A DNA stretch of 64,000 nt from Chitinophagales bacterium. GTDB lineage: Bacteria > Bacteroidota > Bacteroidia > Chitinophagales > UBA10324. The stretch is from NCBI GenBank assembly GCA_019694975.1, contig JAIBAY010000001.1:440732-504731 (forward strand), given 5' to 3'. Shown one piece after another: positions 27,221 through 36,878 of this stretch (the stretch's first letter is position 1; every line of letters starts with the position of its first letter). The notes below the pieces were generated by a model, which searched no databases, was not told the DNA's origin, and saw only the letters and a list, made by a program, of their open reading frames with translations. Position numbers and translations under genes: made by a program.

Positions 27221-30200
27221 TTAATTCAACTTGAGTTCCACTTCCGGGAATTCATCGACCACCTGCATAAATTCCGGGCTCAACGCGACAGCCGCTTTCA
27301 TCGCATTAAAATGAAGCGAAAAATTCTCCGACAAGTCATTCACCTGTATAGCTACCGGCAAATTGCCTTTGTACCTGGTGATCAGATCTTCGATCTTTCC
27401 AATCAGCTGATCATTTACATCCTGCAGCGCAATATTCAGTGTCACACGTTTCGTCAGCCGTTCCCGGATATCCTGTAGCAGCTGAATCGAAGAAATTTTG
27501 AGCTCATAACGGTCATCAGCATTGTACCGGAGCTGATACTTGCCCTTCACAAAAAGCATAGTGCCTTCCGCGAGGAAGTGTTTCATCTTCAGGTAGTCTT
27601 CACCAAACAATACGAGTTCCGTGCTGCCGGTAAAGTCTTCTATGGTAAAGGTGGCAAATGACTTCCCATTCTTGCTCATCCTGTGTTCCACCGTGGTAAT
27701 GATGCCGGCAATAGCTGTCTCCATATTTTTATGGCTGTCAAGATCAGCGATTGCGCTCGTACAAAAATTATTCATCTCCAGCTTATAATCTTCCAGCGGG
27801 TGCCCGGAAAGGTACACTCCCGTCACTTCCTTTTCCCGTTTAAGCTTTAAGAGCCCCGGCCATTGCTCTGCCTGTGGCAAAGCTGGAGTGCGCATTTCTT
27901 CATGGGCAAGTTCGCCAAACAGTGTCTGCATCTGTGCACCGGCCTTTGCCTGATCCGCTGCAGCATTCTTTATCGCTTTTTCAATGGCTGTCATGTTTTC
28001 ACCGGGCAGCACTGCAAAATACTGTGCACGGTGAGTGCCGTCGAAGCAATCGAATGCTCCGGCGGCAGCAAGACTTTCCACTGCCTTTTTATTTAATGCC
28101 CGTGCACTTACTCTCTTGGTAAGGTCAAACAGGTTTTTGAATATTCCATTCTTTTCCCGTTCGGCCACTATGGCACCGACCGCTGCTTCTCCTACGCCTT
28201 TAATAGCCGAAAGAGAAAACCTGATTTCACCTTTCTGATTGGCAGAAAACTTGTGTTCACTTTCGTTAATGTCGGGGCCCAGCGTGGTGATATGAAACCG
28301 CTTGGTTTCATTCAGGTAGTATTGCGTATCATCGGTGGATCCCATGTAGTTAGAAAGCGTGGCAGCCATAAATTCCGGCGGAAAGTTGGCTTTCAGGTAA
28401 GCGGTCTGATAAGCGATGATTGCATATCCGGCTGAATGAGAACGGTTAAATCCATACTCTGCGAATTTCTCCATGATTGTAAAAACCTCATCTGCTGCCT
28501 TCCCGTCAATTCCTTTATTCTTTGCTCCATCCACGAAAATGGCGCGTTGCTTCTGCATCTCCTGCATATTTTTTTTACCCATGGCGCGCCGCAGCAGGTC
28601 AGCAGCGCCGAGCGTATATCCGGCCATTATCTGCGCAGCCTGCATAATCTGCTCCTGGTATACCATTATACCATTTGTTGGTTTGAGCACTTCTTCCAGC
28701 AACGGATGCGGGTAGGACACCTTCTTTCGTCCATGTTTGCGATCAATATAGTCCGGTATGTAGTTCATCGGGCCCGGCCTGTATAATGCATTCATGGCAA
28801 TTAGGTCTTCGATATGTGTTGGTTTGAGGTCACGTAAGTACTTCCGCATACCGGGTGATTCAAACTGAAAAATACCGATCGTATCGCCGCGTTGAAAGAG
28901 TTCAAATGTCTTGCTGTCATCATAGGCTATCTTATCAAGATCAATCTTTATGCTGTGATTTTTTTCTATGTCGGCCAATGCATCCTTAAGGATGGACAAG
29001 GTTTTTAATCCGAGAAAATCCATTTTCAGCAATCCGGCATCTTCAATCAGCTTGCCTTCATATTGTGTGACAAGCAGTGTTGAATCTTTCGGCGAGATAA
29101 CCGGAATGTGATCACGGATATCGCTGGGCGCAATGATTACTCCTGCAGCATGAATACCATGATGCCTGGTGCATCCTTCCAGCGTTTCAGCAATGCGGAT
29201 TGTTTTTTTTATCAGTGGATCAGGACTGTTCCGGAGGGTATCCAGTTCTTTCACTTCACTGTAAGCACGTTTGAAACTCATGCCGGGCATTTCGGGAATG
29301 AGTTTGGCAATACGGTTTGACTCCGTTAAAGGCAGACCCAATACGCGGGCTACATCACGGATACCGGTTTTAGGTCCCATTGTTCCGAAGGTGATGATCT
29401 GTGCCACCTGGTTCTGGCCATATTTGTGAACGACGTAGTCTATCACCCTTTGCCTGCCGGCATCATCAAAGTCAATATCCATATCGGGCATGGAAACCCT
29501 TTCCGGGTTGAGAAACCGTTCAAATAAAAGATTGTATTGGAGCGGGTCAACATTGGTGATTCCGATACAATAGGCAACTGCGGAACCTGCCGCTGAACCA
29601 CGACCGGGCCCGACCCATACCCCCAGTTTCTTAGCTTCATTGATAAAATCCTGTACAATTAAAAAGTAACCGGCAAACCCCGTTTTTTCGATAATGCCCA
29701 GTTCATATTGAAGCCTTTCCCTGGTACTTATTGAAATTTCGGAATATCGTTTTGCAGCACCCTGCCATGTGAGATGCTCAAGGTATTGCTGATTGGAGTT
29801 GTATCCCTCCGGTAATGGGAAAAACGGCAATAGTATTTTTTTCTTCAGGTCAAGGTGTTCGATCTTCGAAACAACCTCCATGGTATTGTCGAGCGCTTCC
29901 GGTATATCAATAAATCGCTCTGCCATTTGTGCTTTCGTCTTGAAAAAGAACTGGTTGTTGGAAAAGCGCATCCTTCCGGGATCGTTGAATGCCTTGTTGG
30001 TCTGCAGGCACAACAGGATATCCTGCGCTTCTGCATCCTCCTGGTTCACATAATGCGAATCATTAGTAGCGATAAGCTTTACATTGTATTTCCTGGCAAA
30101 CCTGATTAATACCTGGTTTACTTTGTCCTGCTCCGGTATACCATGCCGTTGAAGTTCTATATAATAGTCTTCACCAAACACGGCCAGCCATTCTTGCAGG

Positions 30201-30700
30201 ATGGCTTCCGCTTCCGCTTCTGATTTGTAAAGTATATGCTGCGGAATTATTCCGGCAAGGCAACAGCTGGTGGCAATCACACCTTCGCTGTGTTGCTTAA
30301 TCAGGTCAAAATCAATTCGCGGATTGTAATAATAGCCATCTATAAATCCCAGTGAGCACAGCTTCATCAGGTTTTTATAACCGGTTTCATTTTTAGCCAG
30401 CAACACCTGGTGAAATGCCTTTTTCCCGCGAGTGCCATCTTCATCATTTCCAAAACCGGCAATCAGTTCTTTCTTAAACCGGTCCGGCACTACGTAAAAC
30501 TCACAACCGACAATTGGCAGAATATTTTTTTTGTGTGCCTCTTTCACAAATTGAAAGACACCAAACATGTTACCATGATCAGTGATGGCAATGGCCTTCA
30601 TCTCTTCCCTGACGGCTTTGTCGACCAGCGATGAAATATCAGCCGCGCCGTCCAGCAGGGAATATTGTGTATGACTGTGTAAATGACAAAAATCAGGCAT
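27221..30700 (-). CDS. dnaE: DNA polymerase III alpha subunit
   Basis: The 1159-residue replicative polymerase. Domain order: PHP domain (HSHTQYSLLDG, about 8-18, metal-site histidines and aspartates kept), catalytic palm with GPGRGSAAGS (364-373) and the metal aspartates D406 and D408 in PDMDIDFDD, fingers and helix-hairpin-helix region, then an OB-fold (about 990-1070, ETAIAGIITTVEHRM) and a C-terminal domain. The length is typical of DnaE1. Bacteroidota replicate with DnaE and a separate epsilon-type proofreader. It is followed by the unknown 125-residue gene. Confidence 0.97.
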   Translation of the reverse strand: MPDFCHLHSHTQYSLLDGAADISSLVDKAVREEMKAIAITDHGNMFGVFQFVKEAHKKNILPIVGCEFYVVPDRFKKELIAGFGNDEDGTRGKKAFHQVLLAKNETGYKNLMKLCSLGFIDGYYYNPRIDFDLIKQHSEGVIATSCCLAGIIPQHILYKSEAEAEAILQEWLAVFGEDYYIELQRHGIPEQDKVNQVLIRFARKYNVKLIATNDSHYVNQEDAEAQDILLCLQTNKAFNDPGRMRFSNNQFFFKTKAQMAERFIDIPEALDNTMEVVSKIEHLDLKKKILLPFFPLPEGYNSNQQYLEHLTWQGAAKRYSEISISTRERLQYELGIIEKTGFAGYFLIVQDFINEAKKLGVWVGPGRGSAAGSAVAYCIGITNVDPLQYNLLFERFLNPERVSMPDMDIDFDDAGRQRVIDYVVHKYGQNQVAQIITFGTMGPKTGIRDVARVLGLPLTESNRIAKLIPEMPGMSFKRAYSEVKELDTLRNSPDPLIKKTIRIAETLEGCTRHHGIHAAGVIIAPSDIRDHIPVISPKDSTLLVTQYEGKLIEDAGLLKMDFLGLKTLSILKDALADIEKNHSIKIDLDKIAYDDSKTFELFQRGDTIGIFQFESPGMRKYLRDLKPTHIEDLIAMNALYRPGPMNYIPDYIDRKHGRKKVSYPHPLLEEVLKPTNGIMVYQEQIMQAAQIMAGYTLGAADLLRRAMGKKNMQEMQKQRAIFVDGAKNKGIDGKAADEVFTIMEKFAEYGFNRSHSAGYAIIAYQTAYLKANFPPEFMAATLSNYMGSTDDTQYYLNETKRFHITTLGPDINESEHKFSANQKGEIRFSLSAIKGVGEAAVGAIVAEREKNGIFKNLFDLTKRVSARALNKKAVESLAAAGAFDCFDGTHRAQYFAVLPGENMTAIEKAIKNAAADQAKAGAQMQTLFGELAHEEMRTPALPQAEQWPGLLKLKREKEVTGVYLSGHPLEDYKLEMNNFCTSAIADLDSHKNMETAIAGIITTVEHRMSKNGKSFATFTIEDFTGSTELVLFGEDYLKMKHFLAEGTMLFVKGKYQLRYNADDRYELKISSIQLLQDIRERLTKRVTLNIALQDVNDQLIGKIEDLITRYKGNLPVAIQVNDLSENFSLHFNAMKAAVALSPEFMQVVDEFPEVELKLN

Positions 30701-30854
30701 CTCTATCTTGTTGCTTATTCTATTAATTGTTTCTGTCTGCGGTGATCAATACGCTCATTGCATATGACGTAAACGCCGGTAAACATCACTTGGAAACAAA
30801 TGCTGTAATAATATCACACATTTACCTCACCATGGCATTTGCGGTTTCTAAAAA

Positions 30855-31187
30855 TCATTTGGCATTATAACCCATTTCAATCAGCATTTTTACTAACCGT
30901 TCTTTCAGGTCACCCTGCATAAGAATCAATCCGTCTTTCACGCTGCCGCCCACACCGCATTTCTTTTTAAGTTGCTGACCAAGTATCTCCAGATCATCTG
31001 TGTGGCCGGTAAATCCGTCAACAACGGTAACTGTTTTGCCACCCCTGTGATTCTTTTCTATTCTTATCCTCAGGTTTTGCCGGCTGCCCGGTAATGTCTG
31101 TGATTCTCCGGCTTCACGCAGCTGATATTGATACCCGGGATCGGTAGAGTAAACTACTCCCTTGAAATGTTTATTTTTATTTGACAT
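30855..31187 (-). CDS. SUI1/eIF1-like translation factor (YciH family)
   Basis: A 110-residue protein with a disordered basic N terminus and a SUI1 domain (about 40-110): LRIRIEKNHRGGKTVTVVDGFTGH is the family signature, followed by LKKKCGVGGSVKDG and the final KLIEMGYNAK-like ending. Bacterial SUI1 (YciH) proteins bind the 30S subunit and can tune initiation fidelity. It is a single gene upstream of dnaE on the same strand, 154 bases away. Confidence 0.92.
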   Translation of the reverse strand: MSNKNKHFKGVVYSTDPGYQYQLREAGESQTLPGSRQNLRIRIEKNHRGGKTVTVVDGFTGHTDDLEILGQQLKKKCGVGGSVKDGLILMQGDLKERLVKMLIEMGYNAK

Positions 31188-31604
31188 GCGCTATAAAGCT
31201 GTATCGTAATTGTTGTTTCTCCTTATCTGCAGGCAGCACCTCAAAGTTAAATCAAAGCTCCATCCACGACAGCGGATCTTTTCCACAATTGACGCATCTG
31301 AGTAAGCAGATACTTTTTCCCTGCATATTCATTAACCTGCTGAAAGCGGACTGAAAGTCACCTGCAATTCCGAAAAAACTTATCATGCTATTAATGTCAA
31401 ATGGAATGCAAAACCCGATGTGGTACCAAGCTGACATTTTTTCTAAGGTGAACATTTAAAGACAAACAAGCCGAAAGTGAGCAGGAGATCAGCATTGAAA
31501 AACTTTTCCAACCATACGAGCACAGCGCTAAATCCTTTTGTTCCATTCATTAATTAATTTCTATTTTTGCCATCTTTCAACTCACCCTTCCACAACATCA
31601 GAAA
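31188..31604. other. 417-base divergent spacer
   Basis: Between the SUI1 gene (minus) and the sulfatase (plus). It contains the strong sulfatase promoter near its right end. A 67-codon minus-strand frame at 31252-31455 has no motif and is judged non-coding. No structured RNA recognised. Confidence 0.5.
31537..31570 (+). promoter_or_regulatory. promoter of the sulfatase gene
   Basis: TTTG (31537-31540), 21 bases, then TATTTTTGC (31562-31570), a perfect Bacteroidota promoter. The leader to the ATG at 31605 is about 30 bases. Confidence 0.7.
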
Positions 31605-33512
31605 ATGATACATTATAAGTACATATGGTCATTTCTTTGTCTATTAAATATCCTGTTGATTTCAACAGTTTCAGCACAAAGCCCGGTTCAGCTATCGGAT
31701 ATCGGACCTTCCTCCGCCATAGTTACCTGGAAAGGAAGCGATAATAATAATGAAGCAATAAGATACCGGAAAACCGGCACCACTGAATGGGTTATGGTAA
31801 ATACCGGTGTTCAGACCGTTTACAAGATTATCAACCTTAAACCGAAGACGCAATATGAAATTCAGGCTAAGGTAAAAAGTATCAATGGGCAGGAAGAATG
31901 GTCGGCCAGTGAAAAACTGCTGACCATCGGCAGGCCGAACCTCCTCGTGATCATGGCTGATGATGGCCGCTACGATAATTACACGGTGAATGGCGGCCCT
32001 GATTTCTTTCCTTCACCCAATATCAACAGCATAGCCGAAGAAGGTGCCAATTTTAAGTATTGCTTCCCGGCATTATCACTCTGTTCACCCAGCCGTGCTT
32101 CTCTTGTCACCGGCACCTACCCACATCATCATGGTGTATTTGGCAATGCCGTTATTGACACGATGCTTTTGCCAACAGTGGCAACGATTTTACATGACTC
32201 CGGATATTACGTAGGGTTGGTGGGCAAATACGGTTTTGACAAATGGCCCATAGCCGGATATGATTACTGGCTCCAATCAGCAAGCGATCCTTATACCAAT
32301 GTTATCTATGATACACCAACAGGCCAGCAGTTTATTCCTGGTCATAAGACCAATGTTTTCACCAATGGTGCAAAGGATTTCCTGAGCTCGGTTCCGAATG
32401 ACAAACCATTTTGCCTTTTCCTTTTTCATAAAGCACCGCATGTGCCGCTGGATCCACGCCCCGATGATACTACTTTGTTTCTTACAGATACTATGCCTTT
32501 CCCAGATGATTTTTATGCATATACGGAGGCATTTCCCAGTTACCTGTATGATTGCCATGCATTTGTTAATAATACTGACACCCTTGCCTATGAATGGCTT
32601 AAATACTATCAGCTGCTGGCCGGTATTGACTGGAGTGTTGGCACTATTTTAACAAAGCTGGAAAACCAGGGGAAACTCGACAGCACATTAATCATGTATA
32701 CCAGTGACAATGGTTTGCTGAAGGGTGAACACCTGTTGCGTGGCAAACAGATTCCACAGGATGAATCAATGCGATTGCCCATGTTTATCCGGTATCCTGC
32801 ATGGTTTGCGCCGAATACAAAAATTACTGATGAGATGGTCATGAATATTGACATTGCACCTACCCTCATTGATGCAGCCGGATTTAATAATCCGGCACAG
32901 ATGGATGGCTGGTCTATTCATGACATTACTACCGGCGTGAAGCACCGCAAACAGTTTATGTATGAATTTTATAACAAAGAAGAATGTACGCCTACCCTGC
33001 ATGCCGTAAGGTCATTTGAGTACAAGTATGTTTTCAACTCCTGTGATAATGTTGTGGAGGAATTTTATGACCTCATCAACGATTCATTGGAAACCTACAA
33101 TAAGATTAATATTCCATCTTATCAGCCATTGATTCAATTGTACCGACTGAAGCTGGATTCCATGCGTAAATTTTACGGTGATACTATCCTGCTGGATACC
33201 GTCATCAATTGCGAATTGTACAATGGCATAGAGACAGAGGGTGATGAGGAACAAGAATCGGGAATACTCTATGCCACCGTCTTCCCTAATCCTGCGCATG
33301 ATCTGCTCAATATCAACTGGTCGTATGTTTATGCACCGGAAACGGAGGTGACTATCAGTGACATCACCGGCAGGATGATCTTTCACCGGACGTTCCGGCC
33401 GGGTGAAGAAAGATCGTTATCAGTCAATACAGGCGATTGGGCTAATGGTGTCTATGTAATTGCAATTGATGCCGGCAACGAGCAAAAACGATTGAAGTTT
33501 ATCAGGGATTAA
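31605..33512 (+). CDS. T9SS-secreted sulfatase with N-terminal FN3 domain
   Basis: A 635-residue exported hydrolase. Signal peptide (cleavage near V-S-A-Q, about 25), a fibronectin type III domain (about 27-108), a type I sulfatase domain (about 110-520) and a T9SS type A tail (about 555-635, VFPNPAHDLLNINW). The sulfatase keeps the metal aspartates D119/D120 in IMADDGRYDN and the formylglycine motif C160-S-P-S-R, so it needs a maturation enzyme (anSME or FGE) encoded elsewhere. The likely substrate is a sulfated polysaccharide or glycan, but no companion glycoside hydrolase or SusCD pair is adjacent. An FN3 unit ahead of the catalytic domain is uncommon and may place it at a polymer surface. 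Confidence 0.9.
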   Translation: MIHYKYIWSFLCLLNILLISTVSAQSPVQLSDIGPSSAIVTWKGSDNNNEAIRYRKTGTTEWVMVNTGVQTVYKIINLKPKTQYEIQAKVKSINGQEEWSASEKLLTIGRPNLLVIMADDGRYDNYTVNGGPDFFPSPNINSIAEEGANFKYCFPALSLCSPSRASLVTGTYPHHHGVFGNAVIDTMLLPTVATILHDSGYYVGLVGKYGFDKWPIAGYDYWLQSASDPYTNVIYDTPTGQQFIPGHKTNVFTNGAKDFLSSVPNDKPFCLFLFHKAPHVPLDPRPDDTTLFLTDTMPFPDDFYAYTEAFPSYLYDCHAFVNNTDTLAYEWLKYYQLLAGIDWSVGTILTKLENQGKLDSTLIMYTSDNGLLKGEHLLRGKQIPQDESMRLPMFIRYPAWFAPNTKITDEMVMNIDIAPTLIDAAGFNNPAQMDGWSIHDITTGVKHRKQFMYEFYNKEECTPTLHAVRSFEYKYVFNSCDNVVEEFYDLINDSLETYNKINIPSYQPLIQLYRLKLDSMRKFYGDTILLDTVINCELYNGIETEGDEEQESGILYATVFPNPAHDLLNINWSYVYAPETEVTISDITGRMIFHRTFRPGEERSLSVNTGDWANGVYVIAIDAGNEQKRLKFIRD

Positions 33513-33614
33513 TTGGTTGCGATGGTTGACGGCAGATGCTTGCCAATGGACGCCGACAGTTTCATGCTGTCTTCAGGCTAACTGATAAAATTTGCTTTAT
33601 AAAAACGGGGAGCG

Positions 33615-34454
33615 CTAATATATTTTGGCTTTCAAACTGAGGTCGAGGCTGCGATAGGAATGGGTTAACGCGCCTACCGAAATATAGTCGACACCGGTGG
33701 AAGCAATATCACGAACACTTTGCAGCGTCACACCTCCGGATGCTTCTGTTTCTGTTTTGTGGTTAATCATTGCCACGGCACGTGCAGTATCATCCAGCGT
33801 AAAATTATCGAGCATGATGCGATCGACATGCCCTGTTGCAAGGATCACCTCCACATCTTTCAATGACCTTGCTTCAATTTCCAATTTCAGGTTTAGCTGT
33901 TTTGCATGCTGATATTTTACCACCGCATGAATCGCCTGCGCAATTCCTCCGGCAAAATCTATATGATTATCCTTTATCAAAATCATATCGAATAAGCCAA
34001 AGCGGTGATTATAGCCGCCTCCAATCTGCACAGCACGTTTTTCCGCAGCCCTGAACAATGGCGTTGTCTTTCGTGTATCAAGAATCTTTGTCCCGGTACC
34101 TTCCACTTTTCTCACATATTCACGGGTAAGCGTTGCTATTCCACTCATTCGTTGCATACAGTTCAATGCCAATCGTTCTCCCATGAGTATGGCACGTGCA
34201 TTTCCTAACAGTTCAAAAGCGATCTGGCCGCGGGTCACTGGTGAGCCATCACTGATCAATATGTGTTGTTGAATGGCAGGATCGAGTTGCAGAAATATCT
34301 CCTGTGCCAGTTCAACGCCGGCAAGAATACCTTCGTCTTTTATGTGTAATTGCGCCCTTCCGGATGCGCCTTCTTGTATGCAGGCAAGGGAAGTATGATC
34401 ACCTTCCCTGATATCTTCTTCTAATGCCTTTTGAATAAACTGACGCCAATCCAC
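33615..34454 (-). CDS. nadC: nicotinate-nucleotide pyrophosphorylase (carboxylating)
   Basis: A 279-residue enzyme converting quinolinate and PRPP to nicotinate mononucleotide in NAD synthesis. The diagnostic DTRKTTPLFRAAEKRAVQIGGG and the following YNHRFGLFDMILIKDNH segments are intact. Translation begins with GTG at 34454, sharing its G with the TAG stop of the upstream DUF4783 gene (TAGTG), so the two are translationally coupled. Confidence 0.96.
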   Translation of the reverse strand: MDWRQFIQKALEEDIREGDHTSLACIQEGASGRAQLHIKDEGILAGVELAQEIFLQLDPAIQQHILISDGSPVTRGQIAFELLGNARAILMGERLALNCMQRMSGIATLTREYVRKVEGTGTKILDTRKTTPLFRAAEKRAVQIGGGYNHRFGLFDMILIKDNHIDFAGGIAQAIHAVVKYQHAKQLNLKLEIEARSLKDVEVILATGHVDRIMLDNFTLDDTARAVAMINHKTETEASGGVTLQSVRDIASTGVDYISVGALTHSYRSLDLSLKAKIY

Positions 34455-34855
34455 TAGTGCTGTTTTTCAAATCTCATTTCCTGAATGGATGAAACAGCAC
34501 CTTTCTGTTTAACATAAAAATATACCCTGAAAGATTGATTGGCTGATTTCATTGGCCCGATGCCATAAGATGAGCCCTCACCGGAATTTCCACGGTGTAC
34601 CACTTCAAATGACTGAACAGGATTTTTGGAGAAAAAATCACGGAGCACCATTTCCGCCTGCACTTTGCTGTACACCGCCTCTTTGTCGAGTATGGTGATT
34701 TCAACATTCGAATCAAAATATTTCGCCACTTCCTTTGCATTCCCGCCCCTGATGGCGTTGGCGATATTGTCGATGATATCAAAATTGGAATAAACGGCAA
34801 CAGGAAGAGCAAGAATCAACAGCAGTAGTGTTCCTCTCATAATCGGAAAATTCAT
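34454..34855 (-). CDS. DUF4783 exported protein
   Basis: A 133-residue protein with a signal peptide (hydrophobic core about 7-21, V-Y-S). The mature part is a small NTF2-like alpha+beta fold, fitting DUF4783, a Bacteroidota family of unknown function that commonly precedes nadC. ATG at 34855 or at 34843 could be the start. Its TAG stop overlaps the nadC GTG by one base. A -7 element (minus-strand TATTTTTG, 34888-34881) is about 26 bases upstream. Confidence 0.8.
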   Translation of the reverse strand: MNFPIMRGTLLLLILALPVAVYSNFDIIDNIANAIRGGNAKEVAKYFDSNVEITILDKEAVYSKVQAEMVLRDFFSKNPVQSFEVVHRGNSGEGSSYGIGPMKSANQSFRVYFYVKQKGAVSSIQEMRFEKQH

Positions 34856-35314
34856 TTTGGATTAATTTTCATTTTATTAACAAAAATACTGCCAACAGCA
34901 ATAAATCAAGCAGGTAGCCGCTCTATATGCTTTTACCTGTAAACGAAGGTAATAAATATTTCTTTGCGCCTTCGTGTGAGGCATCTCGCAGTCTACACCA
35001 TATTATCATTCTATAGTAAGTTGTTATTTCCTTTGCAACCTGCAAAACGTATCCCATAAATAGCAAGTCACAGCGTCCAAATGCATAGATGCTTGCTACT
35101 GAAGTGCCCTTTCAATATGAATCAGGAGGATTTTGCGCCGTTATCGGTTCCTCGTAAACAAAGGTTTTGTGGCCTGAAGAAAGGAGAACTGCTTAATCGG
35201 AATGATACCATGATTCCCGTTTGGTATGAGCTGCATCAACTTTCTCCTCCGCCTTACTTCAGGGAATGAGTTGTAATTTTATGACCGAAACCTGTTCTGC
35301 GAACACTGACTACG
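34856..35314. other. 459-base divergent spacer
   Basis: Between the DUF4783 gene (minus) and gpmI (plus). At 34881-34888 there is a minus-strand -7 element, TATTTTTG, for the DUF4783-nadC unit, without a clear TTTG partner. ACGAAGG (34943-34949) and CCTTCGT (34969-34975) form a 7-bp inverted repeat of unknown meaning. A 50-62 codon plus frame at 35081-35269 has no motif and is not called. Confidence 0.45.
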
Positions 35315-36841
35315 ATGAAAAAAATGATGCTTATTATTATGGATGGATGGGGCCATGGGGCGCATCCGGCAAGTGATGCGATTTACCAGGCTGATGTACC
35401 CTTTGTCAAAAGTCTCTATGCAAAGTATCCGCATTGCGAACTGACCACATGCGGTGAAGCTGTCGGGTTGCCCGAAGGACAGATGGGAAACTCCGAGGTT
35501 GGCCATATGAATATCGGTGCCGGCCGTATCGTTTACCAGGAACTGATGCGCATCAATAAAGCAATAGAAAGCAGGGCTTTGTATTCAAATGAAGCATTAC
35601 TGGCATCTGTGCAATATGCAAAGAATCAAGACAAGCCACTGCATTTGATAGGCCTGGTATCAGATGGCGGAGTGCATTCACATATCAGTCATTTGATGGC
35701 ATTATGTGATATCGCCCGGGAACAAGGGCTGAAGCAAGTGTATATTCATGCCTTTACCGATGGACGTGATACAGATCCGCAAAGCGGGCTTGGTTTCCTG
35801 GAGTCTCTGCAAGAGCATCTTGATCAAAGTACCGGGCAGATAGCATCGGTAACGGGCCGTTATTATGCAATGGATCGCGATAACCGCTGGCAACGTGTTA
35901 AGCTGGCCTATGATGCATTGGTGAACGGAACAGGAGAAAAATCAACCAACATCATTGAGAGCATCAGGAAATCATATTCGGAGAATGTAACCGATGAATT
36001 CATCAAGCCGATTATTAAAACAAATAACAATGGCGAACCGCTTGCAACCATCAAAGACGGGGATGCCGTGATCTGTTTTAACTTCAGGACAGACCGTTGC
36101 AGGGAAATTACCCGTGCGCTGACGCAGGAAGATTTTCCGGAGTTCTCGATGAAGAAACTTTCATTGCACTATACCACTATGACTATCTACGATCAGACTT
36201 TTGAGAAGGTGAACCATATCTTTTCAAATGATAATCTGAATAATACGCTTGGTGAAGTATTGTCGGTGAAAGGATGCACGCAGTTGCGTATGGCGGAAAC
36301 GGAAAAATATCCTCATGTCACTTTCTTTTTTAACGGCGGAAGGGAATCACCTTTTAAGGGTGAACACCGGTTTATGGTGCCTTCACCCAAAGTGGCAACA
36401 TATGACCTGCAGCCTGAAATGAGTGCCATAGCAGTAAAGGATCTCCTGATTTCGAAACTCAGAGAAATTGCACCTGATTTCATTTGCATCAATTTTGCCA
36501 ATGCTGATATGGTTGGGCATACCGGCGTGATGCCTGCTGTGAAGAAAGCGGTTGAAACCGTGGATCGTTGTGTGAAAGAGGTAACAGAAGTCGCGCTGGC
36601 AATGGATTATTCCATTTTGCTTACTGCCGATCATGGCAATGCAGATTATATGATCAATGATGATGGCAGCCCCAATACCGCGCATACACTCAATCCTGTG
36701 CCGCTGTTTTTGCTCATGAATGCTTCACCGCTGACAATAAAAGACGGCAAACTAGGTGATCTTGCGCCAACTATCCTGACCATCATGGGCATTTCCATCC
36801 CTTCTGAAATGACAGGAGATGTACTGGTGAAACACGCTTAA
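35315..36841 (+). CDS. gpmI: 2,3-bisphosphoglycerate-independent phosphoglycerate mutase
   Basis: A 508-residue manganese enzyme that interconverts 3- and 2-phosphoglycerate in glycolysis. The alkaline-phosphatase-type metal sites are visible: D10 in IIMDGWG, the catalytic S60 in MGNSEVGHMNIGAGR, the HAFTDGRDTDP segment of the transferase domain, FANADMVGHTG, and LLTADHGNADYM near the C terminus. The length is typical. It heads a plus-strand run with the unknown lipoprotein 37 bases downstream. Confidence 0.97.
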   Translation: MKKMMLIIMDGWGHGAHPASDAIYQADVPFVKSLYAKYPHCELTTCGEAVGLPEGQMGNSEVGHMNIGAGRIVYQELMRINKAIESRALYSNEALLASVQYAKNQDKPLHLIGLVSDGGVHSHISHLMALCDIAREQGLKQVYIHAFTDGRDTDPQSGLGFLESLQEHLDQSTGQIASVTGRYYAMDRDNRWQRVKLAYDALVNGTGEKSTNIIESIRKSYSENVTDEFIKPIIKTNNNGEPLATIKDGDAVICFNFRTDRCREITRALTQEDFPEFSMKKLSLHYTTMTIYDQTFEKVNHIFSNDNLNNTLGEVLSVKGCTQLRMAETEKYPHVTFFFNGGRESPFKGEHRFMVPSPKVATYDLQPEMSAIAVKDLLISKLREIAPDFICINFANADMVGHTGVMPAVKKAVETVDRCVKEVTEVALAMDYSILLTADHGNADYMINDDGSPNTAHTLNPVPLFLLMNASPLTIKDGKLGDLAPTILTIMGISIPSEMTGDVLVKHA

Positions 36842-36878
36842 ACCTGTTGAGGGCTTTAGAAATGCACACTGTTAAAAA

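Noticed and set aside
31252..31455. 67-codon minus-strand frame before the sulfatase
   Set aside because: No motif, no clear ribosome-binding site, odd composition, and it lies in a divergent promoter spacer.
35081..35269. 62-codon plus frame upstream of gpmI
   Set aside because: No domain or signal recognised. The length is expected by chance in a 459-base spacer.
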